Position numbers and translations under genes: made by a program. 64,000 nucleotides of DNA, taken from AP-15 sp963777435 (lineage in GTDB: Bacteria; Pseudomonadota; Alphaproteobacteria; ATCC43930; CGMCC-115725). The notes under the pieces are model-generated. The model was given only the letters and a program-made list of their open reading frames with translations. It was not told where the DNA came from and ran no database searches. Positions 25,559 to 33,759 of the stretch are shown here, one piece after another (the stretch's first letter is position 1; the number at the start of each line of letters is the position of its first letter). Location: positions 310,001-374,000 of the forward strand of contig CAVZQT010000003.1 of NCBI GenBank assembly GCA_963777435.1, given 5' to 3'.

Positions 25559-26659
25559 ATGCTGATTTTTCGACAATTATTTGATCCGTCGTCGTCGACC
25601 TATACCTATTTGCTCGCCGACGGACGCAACGGCAGCGCCGTGATTATCGATCCGGTCTTCGAGCAGGTCAGGCGCGACGCGGCATTGATCGACGAGCTCG
25701 GCCTCAAGCTCCTCTATTCGCTCGAAACCCATGTCCACGCCGATCATGTGACCGGCGGCTGGCTGTTGCGCCAGCAGACCGGATGCAAGATTGCGCTATC
25801 GGCGGATAGCGGTGCCGAGGGCGCCGACCGCTATCTCGTACCGGACGACGTGATCGCCTTTGGCAGCCGCAATCTGCAGGTCCGCAAGACGCCGGGGCAC
25901 ACCAATGGGTGCCTAACTTATGTCATGGACGATCGCGGCATGGCGTTTACCGGCGACTGCCTGATGGTGCGCGGCAGCGGCCGCACCGATTTCCAGCAAG
26001 GCGATCCGGGTATGATGTACCGCTCGGTGCATCAGCAAATTTTCAGTCTGCCCGACGATTGTCTCCTTTATCCAGCGCATGATTATCGTGGGCTGACCGT
26101 CACCAGCGTGCGCGAAGAGCGGCGCTTCAACCCCCGCCTCGGCGGCGAAACCGGCGAGGCCGATTTTGCCGTCTACATGAAAAACCTGCGCCTGGCGCAC
26201 CCGAAAAAGATCGATGTCGCGGTGCCCGCCAATCTCAAATGCGGCAAACCCGAGGGCGAGGTCGACATCAGCGCGGCGCCGAAATGGGCGCCATTGCATT
26301 ACAGCTTCGCCGGGATCTGGGAAATTCACCCGAACGGGCTCGAAGAACATGCGCGCGATGTACAGCTCGTCGATGTCCGCGAGCCCGAGGAATTCTCGGG
26401 GCCGCTCGGTCACATTCGCGGCGCCAAGCTGATCCCGCTGGGCTCGCTCGCCGAGCGAGCGGCGGAACTGGCGAAGGACCGGCCGATCGTCACTGTGTGC
26501 CGCTCCGGCAGCCGCTCGGCGCAAGCGACGGTGATCCTCCGCGACGCCGGTTTTAATGACGCGGCCAATCTCGCCGGCGGCATGCTGCGCTGGCGCGCCG
26601 AGGGCCACGCCGTCGAAGGTGGCAGCGCCACCGATTACATCGCGGAATATTCGATCTGA
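25559..26659 (+). CDS. Persulfide dioxygenase-rhodanese fusion
   Basis: The 366-residue protein fuses an ETHE1-like metallo-beta-lactamase-fold persulfide dioxygenase (1-235) to a rhodanese domain (about 260-360). Motif HVHADH gives His58, His60, Asp62 and His63; the single-iron site is expected to be His58, His114 (TPGHTNG) and Asp133 (TGDCL). GRTDFQ (141-146) is the glutathione-persulfide contact. The rhodanese loop is CRSGSRS with a catalytic Cys. Together the domains oxidise glutathione persulfide to sulfite and exchange sulfane sulfur with thiosulfate, a cytoplasmic sulfide-detoxification route. Start at 25559 follows AGAGAGTG. No sulfide:quinone reductase is adjacent. Confidence 0.92.
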   Translation: MLIFRQLFDPSSSTYTYLLADGRNGSAVIIDPVFEQVRRDAALIDELGLKLLYSLETHVHADHVTGGWLLRQQTGCKIALSADSGAEGADRYLVPDDVIAFGSRNLQVRKTPGHTNGCLTYVMDDRGMAFTGDCLMVRGSGRTDFQQGDPGMMYRSVHQQIFSLPDDCLLYPAHDYRGLTVTSVREERRFNPRLGGETGEADFAVYMKNLRLAHPKKIDVAVPANLKCGKPEGEVDISAAPKWAPLHYSFAGIWEIHPNGLEEHARDVQLVDVREPEEFSGPLGHIRGAKLIPLGSLAERAAELAKDRPIVTVCRSGSRSAQATVILRDAGFNDAANLAGGMLRWRAEGHAVEGGSATDYIAEYSI

Positions 26660-26707
26660 CGCCCGCCCGGCACGAAGCAGCAGCGAGCGCCGGCGAGTGA
26701 AGGAGCG

Positions 26708-27187
26708 CTAGAGCGGCGATCTGCGGTTCTCGAATGTCCGAAGCAGCACCGAAGCAAATGATAGATGGTCGAGGCACAGATCGATCGGGTCTGTCCGTAT
26801 GTCATGACCACGAGGATTCCGTATCGCCGACATTGATCCCGCAAAGACGTATCGAAAGCCCATCTGCTCGTCTTTATCACTTGCGGTCAAAAGGTCATTC
26901 AGCTTGATCTTCGGATTTCCTTCATTAAATGCCGCCATCATAAGCTTATAGCCGCTATCCTGGATGCCGGAGGCGCATTTCACCTTATTGTCTAGAAGCT
27001 TGAAGGCCTCGAACGTCGCCTGTGAATAATGGCCATCATCGAAAAGCTTCAGCGAGACAATAGCGATGTCCGGGTGGATATTGCGTTCATCGAACGGATG
27101 CAGCTCGCGGGGTTCCGGCGAACTACGCGGCCCGACATGCTGCGCGTTCCGCACAAACCGTTCGAACGATGAGAATGAGTTATTCAT
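26708..27187 (-). CDS. TIGR02391-family protein
   Basis: The 159-residue product carries the TIGR02391 (Ymh) domain: HPFDERNIHPDIAIVSLKLF, then helices containing FEAFKLLDNKVK, MMAAFNE, MGFRYVFAGSMSAIRNPRGH and a C-terminal helix (LCLDHLSFASVLLRTFEN). The family is scattered among bacteria and phages, with no established biochemical role; the conserved RNPRGH is reminiscent of HEPN-like helical ribonuclease domains, but that is only a resemblance. Its start overlaps the end of the DUF5343 gene by eight bases, so they are co-translated. Composition is lower in G+C than the chromosome around it. It is the last gene of a three-gene cassette. Confidence 0.8.
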   Translation of the reverse strand: MNNSFSSFERFVRNAQHVGPRSSPEPRELHPFDERNIHPDIAIVSLKLFDDGHYSQATFEAFKLLDNKVKCASGIQDSGYKLMMAAFNEGNPKIKLNDLLTASDKDEQMGFRYVFAGSMSAIRNPRGHDIRTDPIDLCLDHLSFASVLLRTFENRRSPL

Positions 27188-27850
27188 TCAATAGGTTAGC
27201 CTTGATGCTTTTAAAGATGTTGTCATAGGTCTCAGCGCTTGCTTCGGCGGGAAGATTGATCTCAATACGAACTGTTAGCGCCATATCCTTTTTCGATGGT
27301 GTCACCGCTATCGGCACCTCTACTGGAGTGGATGCACGAACAGGCTCTTTTGTCCTGATCGTCTTCGACTTAGAAGGGCTGGCTGCTGGCTTCGGTGATC
27401 TGCCGCTCTGTGGTGTTGACGCGACTTGCTCATGACCTGCCAGCGACCGGAATGTCTGGAACAGAGCTGCCTGGCGTGTACCAATTACATCGCTTGTCTT
27501 GTCGGTGCTCCGAAAATAACTGATTAGCGAATCTTTGTTCATGCTCCATGCATCATCCCCACGTAGGTCAAATAGGTCGTTGTATGAGTTGCGTATCAGA
27601 CCTTCGAATGCTTTCTGAAACGCTTTTTCGTCGTGTGTGGTTAGCACCTCATGCCCAAGTTCTGTCCTCTTTCCTTCTTCTCTATGACCCCGATAAACTG
27701 TAGAGCATTAATCACGTAGCTCTCGTTCTTGGGCGCAATTCCAAGCTTTCTCACCGTGTCGGAATTAACGGTCGGGGGGAAATTCTTCCGGAGGAAGCCA
27801 ATCATCTGTGTGATGTTCCCGGCCCCGGATATATATGGGTGAGACGTCAT
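27180..27850 (-). CDS. DUF5343 protein, one frameshift
   Basis: The N-terminal frame (MTSHPYISGAGNITQMIGFL to VIEKKERG) and the following frame (LTTHDEKAFQKAFEGLIRNS onward) form one DUF5343 protein of about 223 residues. One A is missing from a GAAAG run near 27668. DUF5343 looks like a winged-helix DNA-binding unit followed by helices (1-130). A Pro/Ser/Lys linker (about 135-180) leads to a short C-terminal beta-alpha tail (LTVRIEINLPAEASAETYDN). It sits between the SAM-like gene and the TIGR02391 gene. Homopolymer error is more likely than decay, given the rest is intact. No biochemical function is known. Confidence 0.75.
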
Positions 27851-27946
27851 AATTCCCTCAACGTTCGAGACAACAAGACACGTTAGACATCTGCCGCCAA
27901 TCGGCTGCAAACATTCCGTTATTCATAGTTCGGTAATAGCCGATGC

Positions 27947-28507
27947 TCACGCTGGCGTTGCCATCGCGTGTATAACGCTGGCAATTTTTTTTGCTTCCGC
28001 TTCTGTAAGATCAAACGGCAAACCCTGTACGTAAATCGTGAGATCTGCCCTGATAGGAATGGGAAGGATGCTGCGGGCCATTCGATCGGCTAGAACTGTC
28101 GCGGGCTGGTGCAGCGCTTCACGGACTGAGCCTCCCGAAGTATTTCTCACTGGGCTGGAGGAGGTCTTGCTTGAGACCGGCTTCCGCTCGCGGGCCTGCA
28201 CACTGGGTTTGAAAGCGAGAGGGTTCTCGACATAGCTGGTAAAGTCGTCCAAAGCAGCCTTTACCCTGCTCTTGTAAGCAACGAGGCTCTGGGGGGTGTA
28301 TTCTTTGCCCTGCAGATGCCCAAAGCGGCTCATCACAGCGTCAAGATCTATCGACGTTACGTCCTGGGCCTCATTATCGTCGAGAATCCCTAGCACTTTG
28401 TTTACCGCCGCCTTCCGGGCTCGCGCCGTCGCCTGCGCCATCAAACCCTTCTGTGCTATGTACTCTAGAAACTCTAGAGCCGCCTCGCGAGATCTCTTGC
28501 TGTCCAT
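27947..28507 (-). CDS. Integrase SAM-like (core-binding) domain protein, no catalytic domain
   Basis: The 186-residue product begins MDSKRSREAALEFLEYIAQK. Its first 100 residues form four or five helices in the style of the core-binding (SAM-like) domain of tyrosine recombinases, with EYTPQSLVAYKSRVKAALDD. The Arg-His-Arg-Tyr catalytic domain is absent. After a Ser/Lys/Pro linker comes a C-terminal beta-alpha tail (RADLTIYVQGLPFDLTEAEA) that resembles the tail of the DUF5343 protein encoded next. An ATG at 28546 would add 13 residues and is also possible. As the first gene of the cassette it could be a DNA-binding or regulatory component. The domain call is by pattern, not by alignment. Confidence 0.6.
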   Translation of the reverse strand: MDSKRSREAALEFLEYIAQKGLMAQATARARKAAVNKVLGILDDNEAQDVTSIDLDAVMSRFGHLQGKEYTPQSLVAYKSRVKAALDDFTSYVENPLAFKPSVQARERKPVSSKTSSSPVRNTSGGSVREALHQPATVLADRMARSILPIPIRADLTIYVQGLPFDLTEAEAKKIASVIHAMATPA

Positions 28508-28704
28508 TCTGCCTATGCCATTGTCCAGATAGATAACAGTATACATGTCTCGGGTCGATATTGCAAGAGGCAGACACTAGGACCAACGGAGCGTCGTGGA
28601 ATTTCGCGGTAGCGTTCGTCGATTTTTTATCGGGCAGTGGCAGACGGGTGGTACGCTTTCCGTGGGAAAAGGGTGTCGGTTGCAACCACCGGAAAGGGAT
28701 GGAA

Positions 28705-30409
28705 ATGGCGTATGACCTGCTGATCAAGAACGGCCGCATAATCGACGGCTCGGGAATGCCGATGTTCAAAGGTGATGTCGGCGTCAAGGACGGCAAGATC
28801 GTCGAAATCGGCAAACTCTCCGGCCCTGCCACGCGCACGATCGACGCGCAGAACTGCGTCGTCGCTCCGGGCTTTGTCGACAATCACTGCCACTTCGATG
28901 CACAAGTGACTTGGGATCCGCTGTGCACGTTTTCGCCGCATCACGGCGCCACAACCGTCATGTTCGGCAATTGCTCGCTGGCCTTGGCGCCGGTGCGTCC
29001 GGGCAGTGCAAAACGGGTCGCCGAATTCCTGTCCTATGTCGAAGCGATCCCGATGGAGGTGTTGAACACCGTCGAGGTCGATTGGGAGACGATCCCGCAA
29101 TACATGGACCGGCTCGACCGGAATCTCGGCGTCAATGTCGGTAATCTGATCGGTCATTCGACCGTGCGCTATTACGTGATGGGCGACGAGGCTCAGGGCC
29201 GCACCGCGACCGACGACGAAATCAGAAAGATGCAGGACGTCGTGCGCGACGGCATGGAGGGGGGCGCCCTCGGCCTCTCGGTGTCGCGCAACAAGGGTCA
29301 CTACGACCCGCAGGGCGTCCATATCCCGGCATTGTGGGCTGACGAAAAGGAAATCTTCGCGCTCGGTGACGTCTTGCGCGAAATGGGCACCGGCATCATC
29401 CAATCGGGTGGCGGACGTGCCGCCGAACTCAAGGACGGCTTGATGGCGCGCCTGTCGGAGGCCACCGGCCGCACCGTGATCTACAACAATCTCGGCCAGA
29501 CCGTGCGCGAGCCCGACGCCTGGAAACAGCACATGGCGCGGGTCGAGGAGACCTCCAAGGCGGGTATCCGGGCTTATCCGCTGTGCAGCCCGAACCGCAC
29601 GACCCAGAGCTTTACGATGCGCAACTGCCAGGTGTTCCGCGGCTCACCGACCTGGCATCCGATCCTGCTGTCGTCGGACGATGAAAAACTAAAGGCCTAT
29701 GCCGACCCGGCGATCCGCCAGAAACTGCATGACGAGGTCGTCGAGCATTCGGTCCAGGTGCCGGCCGCCGGCTATTCGCGCCAATGGTACAATTACATGT
29801 GGGTCGAGACCCCGGTCCTCGAAAAGAACAAGGGGCTCCAGGGCAAAACCATCGGCCAGATCGCCCAGGAACAAAACAAACGCGTGATCGACGCCTTCCT
29901 CGATCTCGTTGTCGAAGAAAATCTCGATACCGGCTTTATGCAGTCGGAAAACAATGTCGACGATGAAGCAATGGCCAAGATCCTGACCTATCCGAACGCG
30001 ATCGTCGGCTTGTCGGATGGCGGTGCGCATGTCCAATTCCATGGCGGCTATGGCTATTCGACGCGGCTATTGTCGGAATGGGTGCGCGAAAAGCACGTCA
30101 TGAGCCTCGAACACGCGGTGCGCCGGCTGACCTTCGATTTCAGCATCGGCCCTCGGGCTCTATGACCGCGGCCTGTTGCGTCCGGGCATGGCGGCCGACA
30201 TCGTGATCTTCGATCCCGACACTGTCCGTCCGTTGCCGGAATTGATCGTGCACGACTTCCCGGCGGGCGGCTGGCGCGTCAAGGAGCCGGCGGCCGGGAT
30301 CCATTACACGATCGTCAACGGCCAGGTCTTGATGGAAGACGGCAAACACACCGGCGCACTCCCCGGCCGCGTGTTGCGCAACACCTACTACCACGCCCAC
30401 CACGGCTAA
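28705..30409 (+). CDS. N-acyl-D-amino-acid deacylase-like amidohydrolase, frameshift near 3' end
   Basis: An amidohydrolase-3 family enzyme of about 568 residues. The metal site HxH is in DNHCHFDAQ; NCSLALAP, GHSTVRYY, NNLGQ and the Asp in GLSDGGAH follow in the family order. Members hydrolyse N-acyl-D-amino acids or related cyclic amides. The frame breaks near 30150 (one extra base) and the remaining 80 residues (from LYDRGLLRPGMAADIVIFDP to NTYYHAHHG) continue one frame over; this part forms the C-terminal beta-sandwich. The ATG at 28705 is preceded by AAAGGG; earlier in-frame starts back to 28561 add unrelated sequence. Confidence 0.85.
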
Positions 30410-30431
30410 ACTTCGCGCAGGTCTGATAATT

Positions 30432-30466
30432 AAAACCGCCCGTAGTTTCGGCCGCGGGCGGTTTTT
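30432..30466. terminator. Bidirectional intrinsic terminator
   Basis: A hairpin pairs ACCGCCCG (30435-30442) with CGGGCGGT (30455-30462). It is flanked by an A-run on the left (30432-30435) and a T-run on the right (30462-30466), so it can stop transcription from both the rightward amidohydrolase gene and the leftward phytanoyl-CoA dioxygenase-like gene, whose 3' ends face each other here. Confidence 0.9.
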
Positions 30467-30515
30467 GATGTGCGGGGGCCTGCGATTGAACGGCTGCGAG
30501 GCCGGCTGATGACGG

Positions 30516-31361
30516 CTACGCCGCGGCAAACTGGTGGTCGTGCATGTCTATTTGTTCGGCGTAGTTCTGGCGGTAGCGTTGGTAGAATTGTTCGTGGAGG
30601 GCGAGGGCGGCGGGCTCGAACTCGGCCTGCGGAGCCGGCAACAGGTCGAAATGGCCGCCAGTGTCGCGTCCGCGGACCAGCATCGCGAACAGTCGGTGCG
30701 ATCCGACGGTGCGCACATGTGCCGGGATGTAGCTGATGCCGAGGCCGATCCGCCGGTGTGCGGCGCGGTTCGGCGCCGATCGATGCCGCGCCAATGTGTG
30801 GTGCAATGAGAATTCGCCGGCATGCAACGCCATCGCAACCGTGCGATCTTGGTCGAACGGCTCGACGATCGCTTGACCGCCGCCGTTGATGCTGTGTTCG
30901 AGGCTGAGCGCGGCATGGCGCAGCTGCCGCGGCTTGCCTTGGGACGAAGCGACCTCCATGCACCCGGCCTCGGCGCCGGCCTCGCTCAGCGCGACCCAGG
31001 CGGTGACATGCTCGTGCGGGTCGAGACCGAAATAGGTCGCGTCCTGATGCCAGGCGGCAAAGGTCGGCGAGCGAGCCTCCTTGATAAAAAACGTGCTGGT
31101 GTAGACGAGAATATCGGGGCCGATGACGCTCTCGACCGCGTCGAGAATCCGCGGATGACGCACGAGAGCCGCGACCCACGACAGAAACACATACCCGGCT
31201 GAGCGCCATTTCTTGTCGGCTGCGGTCAATGGCGTGCCGAGCCAAGCTTCAAAACGGTCGAGACCGGCGTTGCACTCCCGCAATTCGTCGGTGGACAATG
31301 CCGGTAGCGGGAACAAGTAGCCGTCCCAGCGGTAGCGTTCTACCTGCTCCGCATTCAGCAT
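30516..31361 (-). CDS. Phytanoyl-CoA dioxygenase-family Fe(II)/2-oxoglutarate oxygenase
   Basis: A 281-residue PhyH-type oxygenase. The iron facial triad is visible as HxD in AAWHQDATYFG and a distal His in the segment FSLHHTLARHRSAPN; the 2-oxoglutarate-binding Arg lies shortly after (RRIGLGISYIP). Bacterial members hydroxylate amino acids, lipids or natural-product intermediates in the cytoplasm. The gene is divergent from an MFS transporter, with about 100 bases between them, which may share a promoter region and a substrate. The substrate cannot be read from sequence. Confidence 0.9.
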   Translation of the reverse strand: MLNAEQVERYRWDGYLFPLPALSTDELRECNAGLDRFEAWLGTPLTAADKKWRSAGYVFLSWVAALVRHPRILDAVESVIGPDILVYTSTFFIKEARSPTFAAWHQDATYFGLDPHEHVTAWVALSEAGAEAGCMEVASSQGKPRQLRHAALSLEHSINGGGQAIVEPFDQDRTVAMALHAGEFSLHHTLARHRSAPNRAAHRRIGLGISYIPAHVRTVGSHRLFAMLVRGRDTGGHFDLLPAPQAEFEPAALALHEQFYQRYRQNYAEQIDMHDHQFAAA

Positions 31362-31462
31362 CGGACCGCACTCCTTGATTTCCCGCTATCGTCAGGCGAA
31401 TCAGTGCGCCATGCCGATTGCTCCGGTCAAGATTCGGGCTCGCCCGATCATGAGATATTGAG

Positions 31463-32767
31463 ATGAAGACGTTGCGCCGGGCCGCGTCGGTCGACGTACC
31501 GTCGTCCTCCGGCATGCCTGCCCGGACGCGTGCAGGCGGTTCGGCATGGCTGCTGTTGGCCGGCGCCTTTGCCGCGTTCACTGTCAGCGCCGGGATGATG
31601 CATTCCTACGCGGTGTTTCTGGTCGCGTTTATTCAGGCATTTGCCTGGAGTCGGGCGGAGACGTCGATCGCCTATTCGGTGTCGCAGCTTGTCGCCGGCG
31701 CCAGCTCGCCCTTGGTCGGCGCGATGGTCGATCGGCTCGGGCCGTTGCGGCTGTTGCTGATCGGCAGCGTTCTCTTGATCGCCGGTTTGATCGGCTGCTC
31801 TCAAATCATGTCGCTGTGGCAGATCATCCTGCTCTACGGCGTCGTCATGACATTTGGCGCCAACTGCCTCGGGCTTGTCGTGTTTGTGCCGATCCTGTCG
31901 CGGCGCTTTGTCCGGCGGCGAGGCATGGCGATTTCGGTGGTGCAGTCGGCCAACGGTTTTGCCCGCGCCGTGTCGTCGCCATTGGTGCAGCTGTCGATTT
32001 CGTCCTTTGGCTGGCGCGAGACGTTCTTGATCCAGGCCGGTTTTATGGGGGTTATGGTGGTGCCGCTGGCGGCAATGCTCCGCCGCGCCCAACATGCCCC
32101 GGCGCGGCCTTCGGAGGTGGGCAGGGCGCCGTCCACCGCAGGCACCGAACCATCAGCCCCGCCATCACCCGGCTGGACCCTGGGCGAGGCCGTGCGCACG
32201 CCGCATTTCTGGCTGCTGTTTGCGGTTTACCTGTTCACCGGGCTCGGCAGTTTTCTGGTGTCATTGCACCAGCTCGCTTTCGCCGTCGATCGCGGCTTTG
32301 ACAAGCTCTACGCCGCCTGGGTGCTGGGGATGGGGAGCCTGCTTGCCATCGCCGGCACGATCGTCACCGGGTCGCTGTCCGACTATATTGGCCGCGAACG
32401 GGCGGCAATCCTCGCCTATGGCGTGTCGATTCTCGGGGTCTTCTGTGCACTGTTTATTACCAACGCCCATCAGGGCTGGCTGTTGTGGCTGTTCGCCTGC
32501 TTCTTCGGGCTGACTTGGGGGGCGCGCGGCCCGGCGATTACCGCCAAAACCGCCGATCTGTTTCCCGGCCGGCAGCTCGGCACGATTCTGGGCGTGATCA
32601 CGATCGGTTCGGGGATTGGCTCCGCGGTGGGGTCGTGGGCGGCGGGCTGGATCTTCGACTTGTCCGGCAGTTATGAGCTGGCCTTTATCTTGTCGATTAT
32701 TTCCTACCTGTGCGGCGTTATTGCCTTTTGGGCATTGCGTCGCCCACCCGCAAGGCGCGCCGTCTAA
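31463..32767 (+). CDS. Major facilitator superfamily transporter, MCT/OFA type
   Basis: The 434-residue protein has twelve hydrophobic helices split into two halves by a cytoplasmic Pro/Ser/Ala-rich loop (about 210-235). The MFS signature between helices 2 and 3 reads GAMVDRLGPLRLLL and its second-half counterpart is GSLSDYIGRERAAIL. Sequence style is that of the monocarboxylate/oxalate-formate antiporter group, so small carboxylates are likely cargo. It is divergent from the dioxygenase gene. The N-terminal 28 residues are polar and Arg-rich. Confidence 0.88.
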   Translation: MKTLRRAASVDVPSSSGMPARTRAGGSAWLLLAGAFAAFTVSAGMMHSYAVFLVAFIQAFAWSRAETSIAYSVSQLVAGASSPLVGAMVDRLGPLRLLLIGSVLLIAGLIGCSQIMSLWQIILLYGVVMTFGANCLGLVVFVPILSRRFVRRRGMAISVVQSANGFARAVSSPLVQLSISSFGWRETFLIQAGFMGVMVVPLAAMLRRAQHAPARPSEVGRAPSTAGTEPSAPPSPGWTLGEAVRTPHFWLLFAVYLFTGLGSFLVSLHQLAFAVDRGFDKLYAAWVLGMGSLLAIAGTIVTGSLSDYIGRERAAILAYGVSILGVFCALFITNAHQGWLLWLFACFFGLTWGARGPAITAKTADLFPGRQLGTILGVITIGSGIGSAVGSWAAGWIFDLSGSYELAFILSIISYLCGVIAFWALRRPPARRAV

Positions 32768-32896
32768 AGACTGCTTGGTCGAGTTGTACCGCCATAGGCG
32801 GGCGCGTCCTGAGCTGCGTGTAGTCGGAGGGTGCGTTTGACCGACTGATAAACGCAGCCTAGATTTGCGCCCGAAATACGACGTTTCGGGGGAGCG

Positions 32897-33679
32897 ATGG
32901 AACTCGGCTTGCGGGGGAAAAAGGCGCTGGTCACCGGAGCCTCGAAAGGGATCGGGCGGGCCTGCGCCGAAGCTTTGGCCGAGGAAGGCTGCGATGTCGT
33001 GCTGGTGTCGCGGACCGCGGCGGATCTCGAAATGGCGCGGGCGGCAATCATTGCCAAGCACAATGTCGCGGTGCGGACCTTCCCGCTCGATCTGTCGGAC
33101 AGCCGCAATGTCGACACGCTCGCCGCCGAATGCGCGGACACTGAGATCCTGGTCAACAACGCCGGCGCCATTCCCGGCGGCAATATCGACACGATCGATG
33201 AGGCACGCTGGCGCGAGGCCTGGGACCTCAAAGTCTTCGGCTACATCAACATGACTCGGCGGTTTTACGGGCTGATGCGCGCACGCAAGAACGGGGTCAT
33301 CATCAACATTCTCGGCGCGGCCGGCCAGAATCCCGATTTCGACTACATCGCGGGCTCGTCGGGCAATGCTTCACTGATGGCGTTCACGCTGGCGATGGGC
33401 GGAACCTCGCCGCGCGACGGCATCCGGGTCGTCGGCATCAATCCCGGGCCGGTATTGACCGAGCGCCTGATCACCCTCACGCGGCAGCGCGCGCAACTCA
33501 GATTCGGCGATCCCGAACGTTGGCAGGAATTGATGCAGGGCCACGCCTTTGGCCGCGCCGCCAAGCCCGAGGAGATCGCCTGGATGGCGGCGTTCCTCGC
33601 CTCTGACAAATCCGGCTACACCACCGGTTCGATCATCACGATCGACGGCGGCGGATCGAGCCGCCGCTCTTCCCTGTAG
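32897..33679 (+). CDS. Short-chain dehydrogenase/reductase with atypical active site
   Basis: This 260-residue SDR has the Rossmann dinucleotide motif TGASKGIG, the NNAG element, and the C-terminal PGPV and GGGSS features. In the usual catalytic segment, YxxxK is replaced by YIAGSSGNASL: the Tyr is present but the Lys position is Ser. I recognise this variant as a subgroup of SDRs that keep the sequence YIAGS(A/S)GNA. It probably still binds NAD(P)H, but mechanism may differ. The start lies 14 codons after a GGGGGAGCG region. It follows the transporter by 130 bases and could be co-transcribed. Substrate unknown. Confidence 0.88.
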   Translation: MELGLRGKKALVTGASKGIGRACAEALAEEGCDVVLVSRTAADLEMARAAIIAKHNVAVRTFPLDLSDSRNVDTLAAECADTEILVNNAGAIPGGNIDTIDEARWREAWDLKVFGYINMTRRFYGLMRARKNGVIINILGAAGQNPDFDYIAGSSGNASLMAFTLAMGGTSPRDGIRVVGINPGPVLTERLITLTRQRAQLRFGDPERWQELMQGHAFGRAAKPEEIAWMAAFLASDKSGYTTGSIITIDGGGSSRRSSL

Positions 33680-33759
33680 GTGAAACCGGGTGAGGTTTCA
33701 GGTGGGGGGCCACATGAGCGTCGGGCCGAGCTCATCAATCCGGATGCTCGGTGGGTGGC

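Noticed and set aside
27947..28546. Mobile-element integrase for the accessory cassette
   Set aside because: Only the SAM-like N-terminal domain is present; the tyrosine-recombinase catalytic domain is missing, and no flanking direct repeats or tRNA gene were seen.
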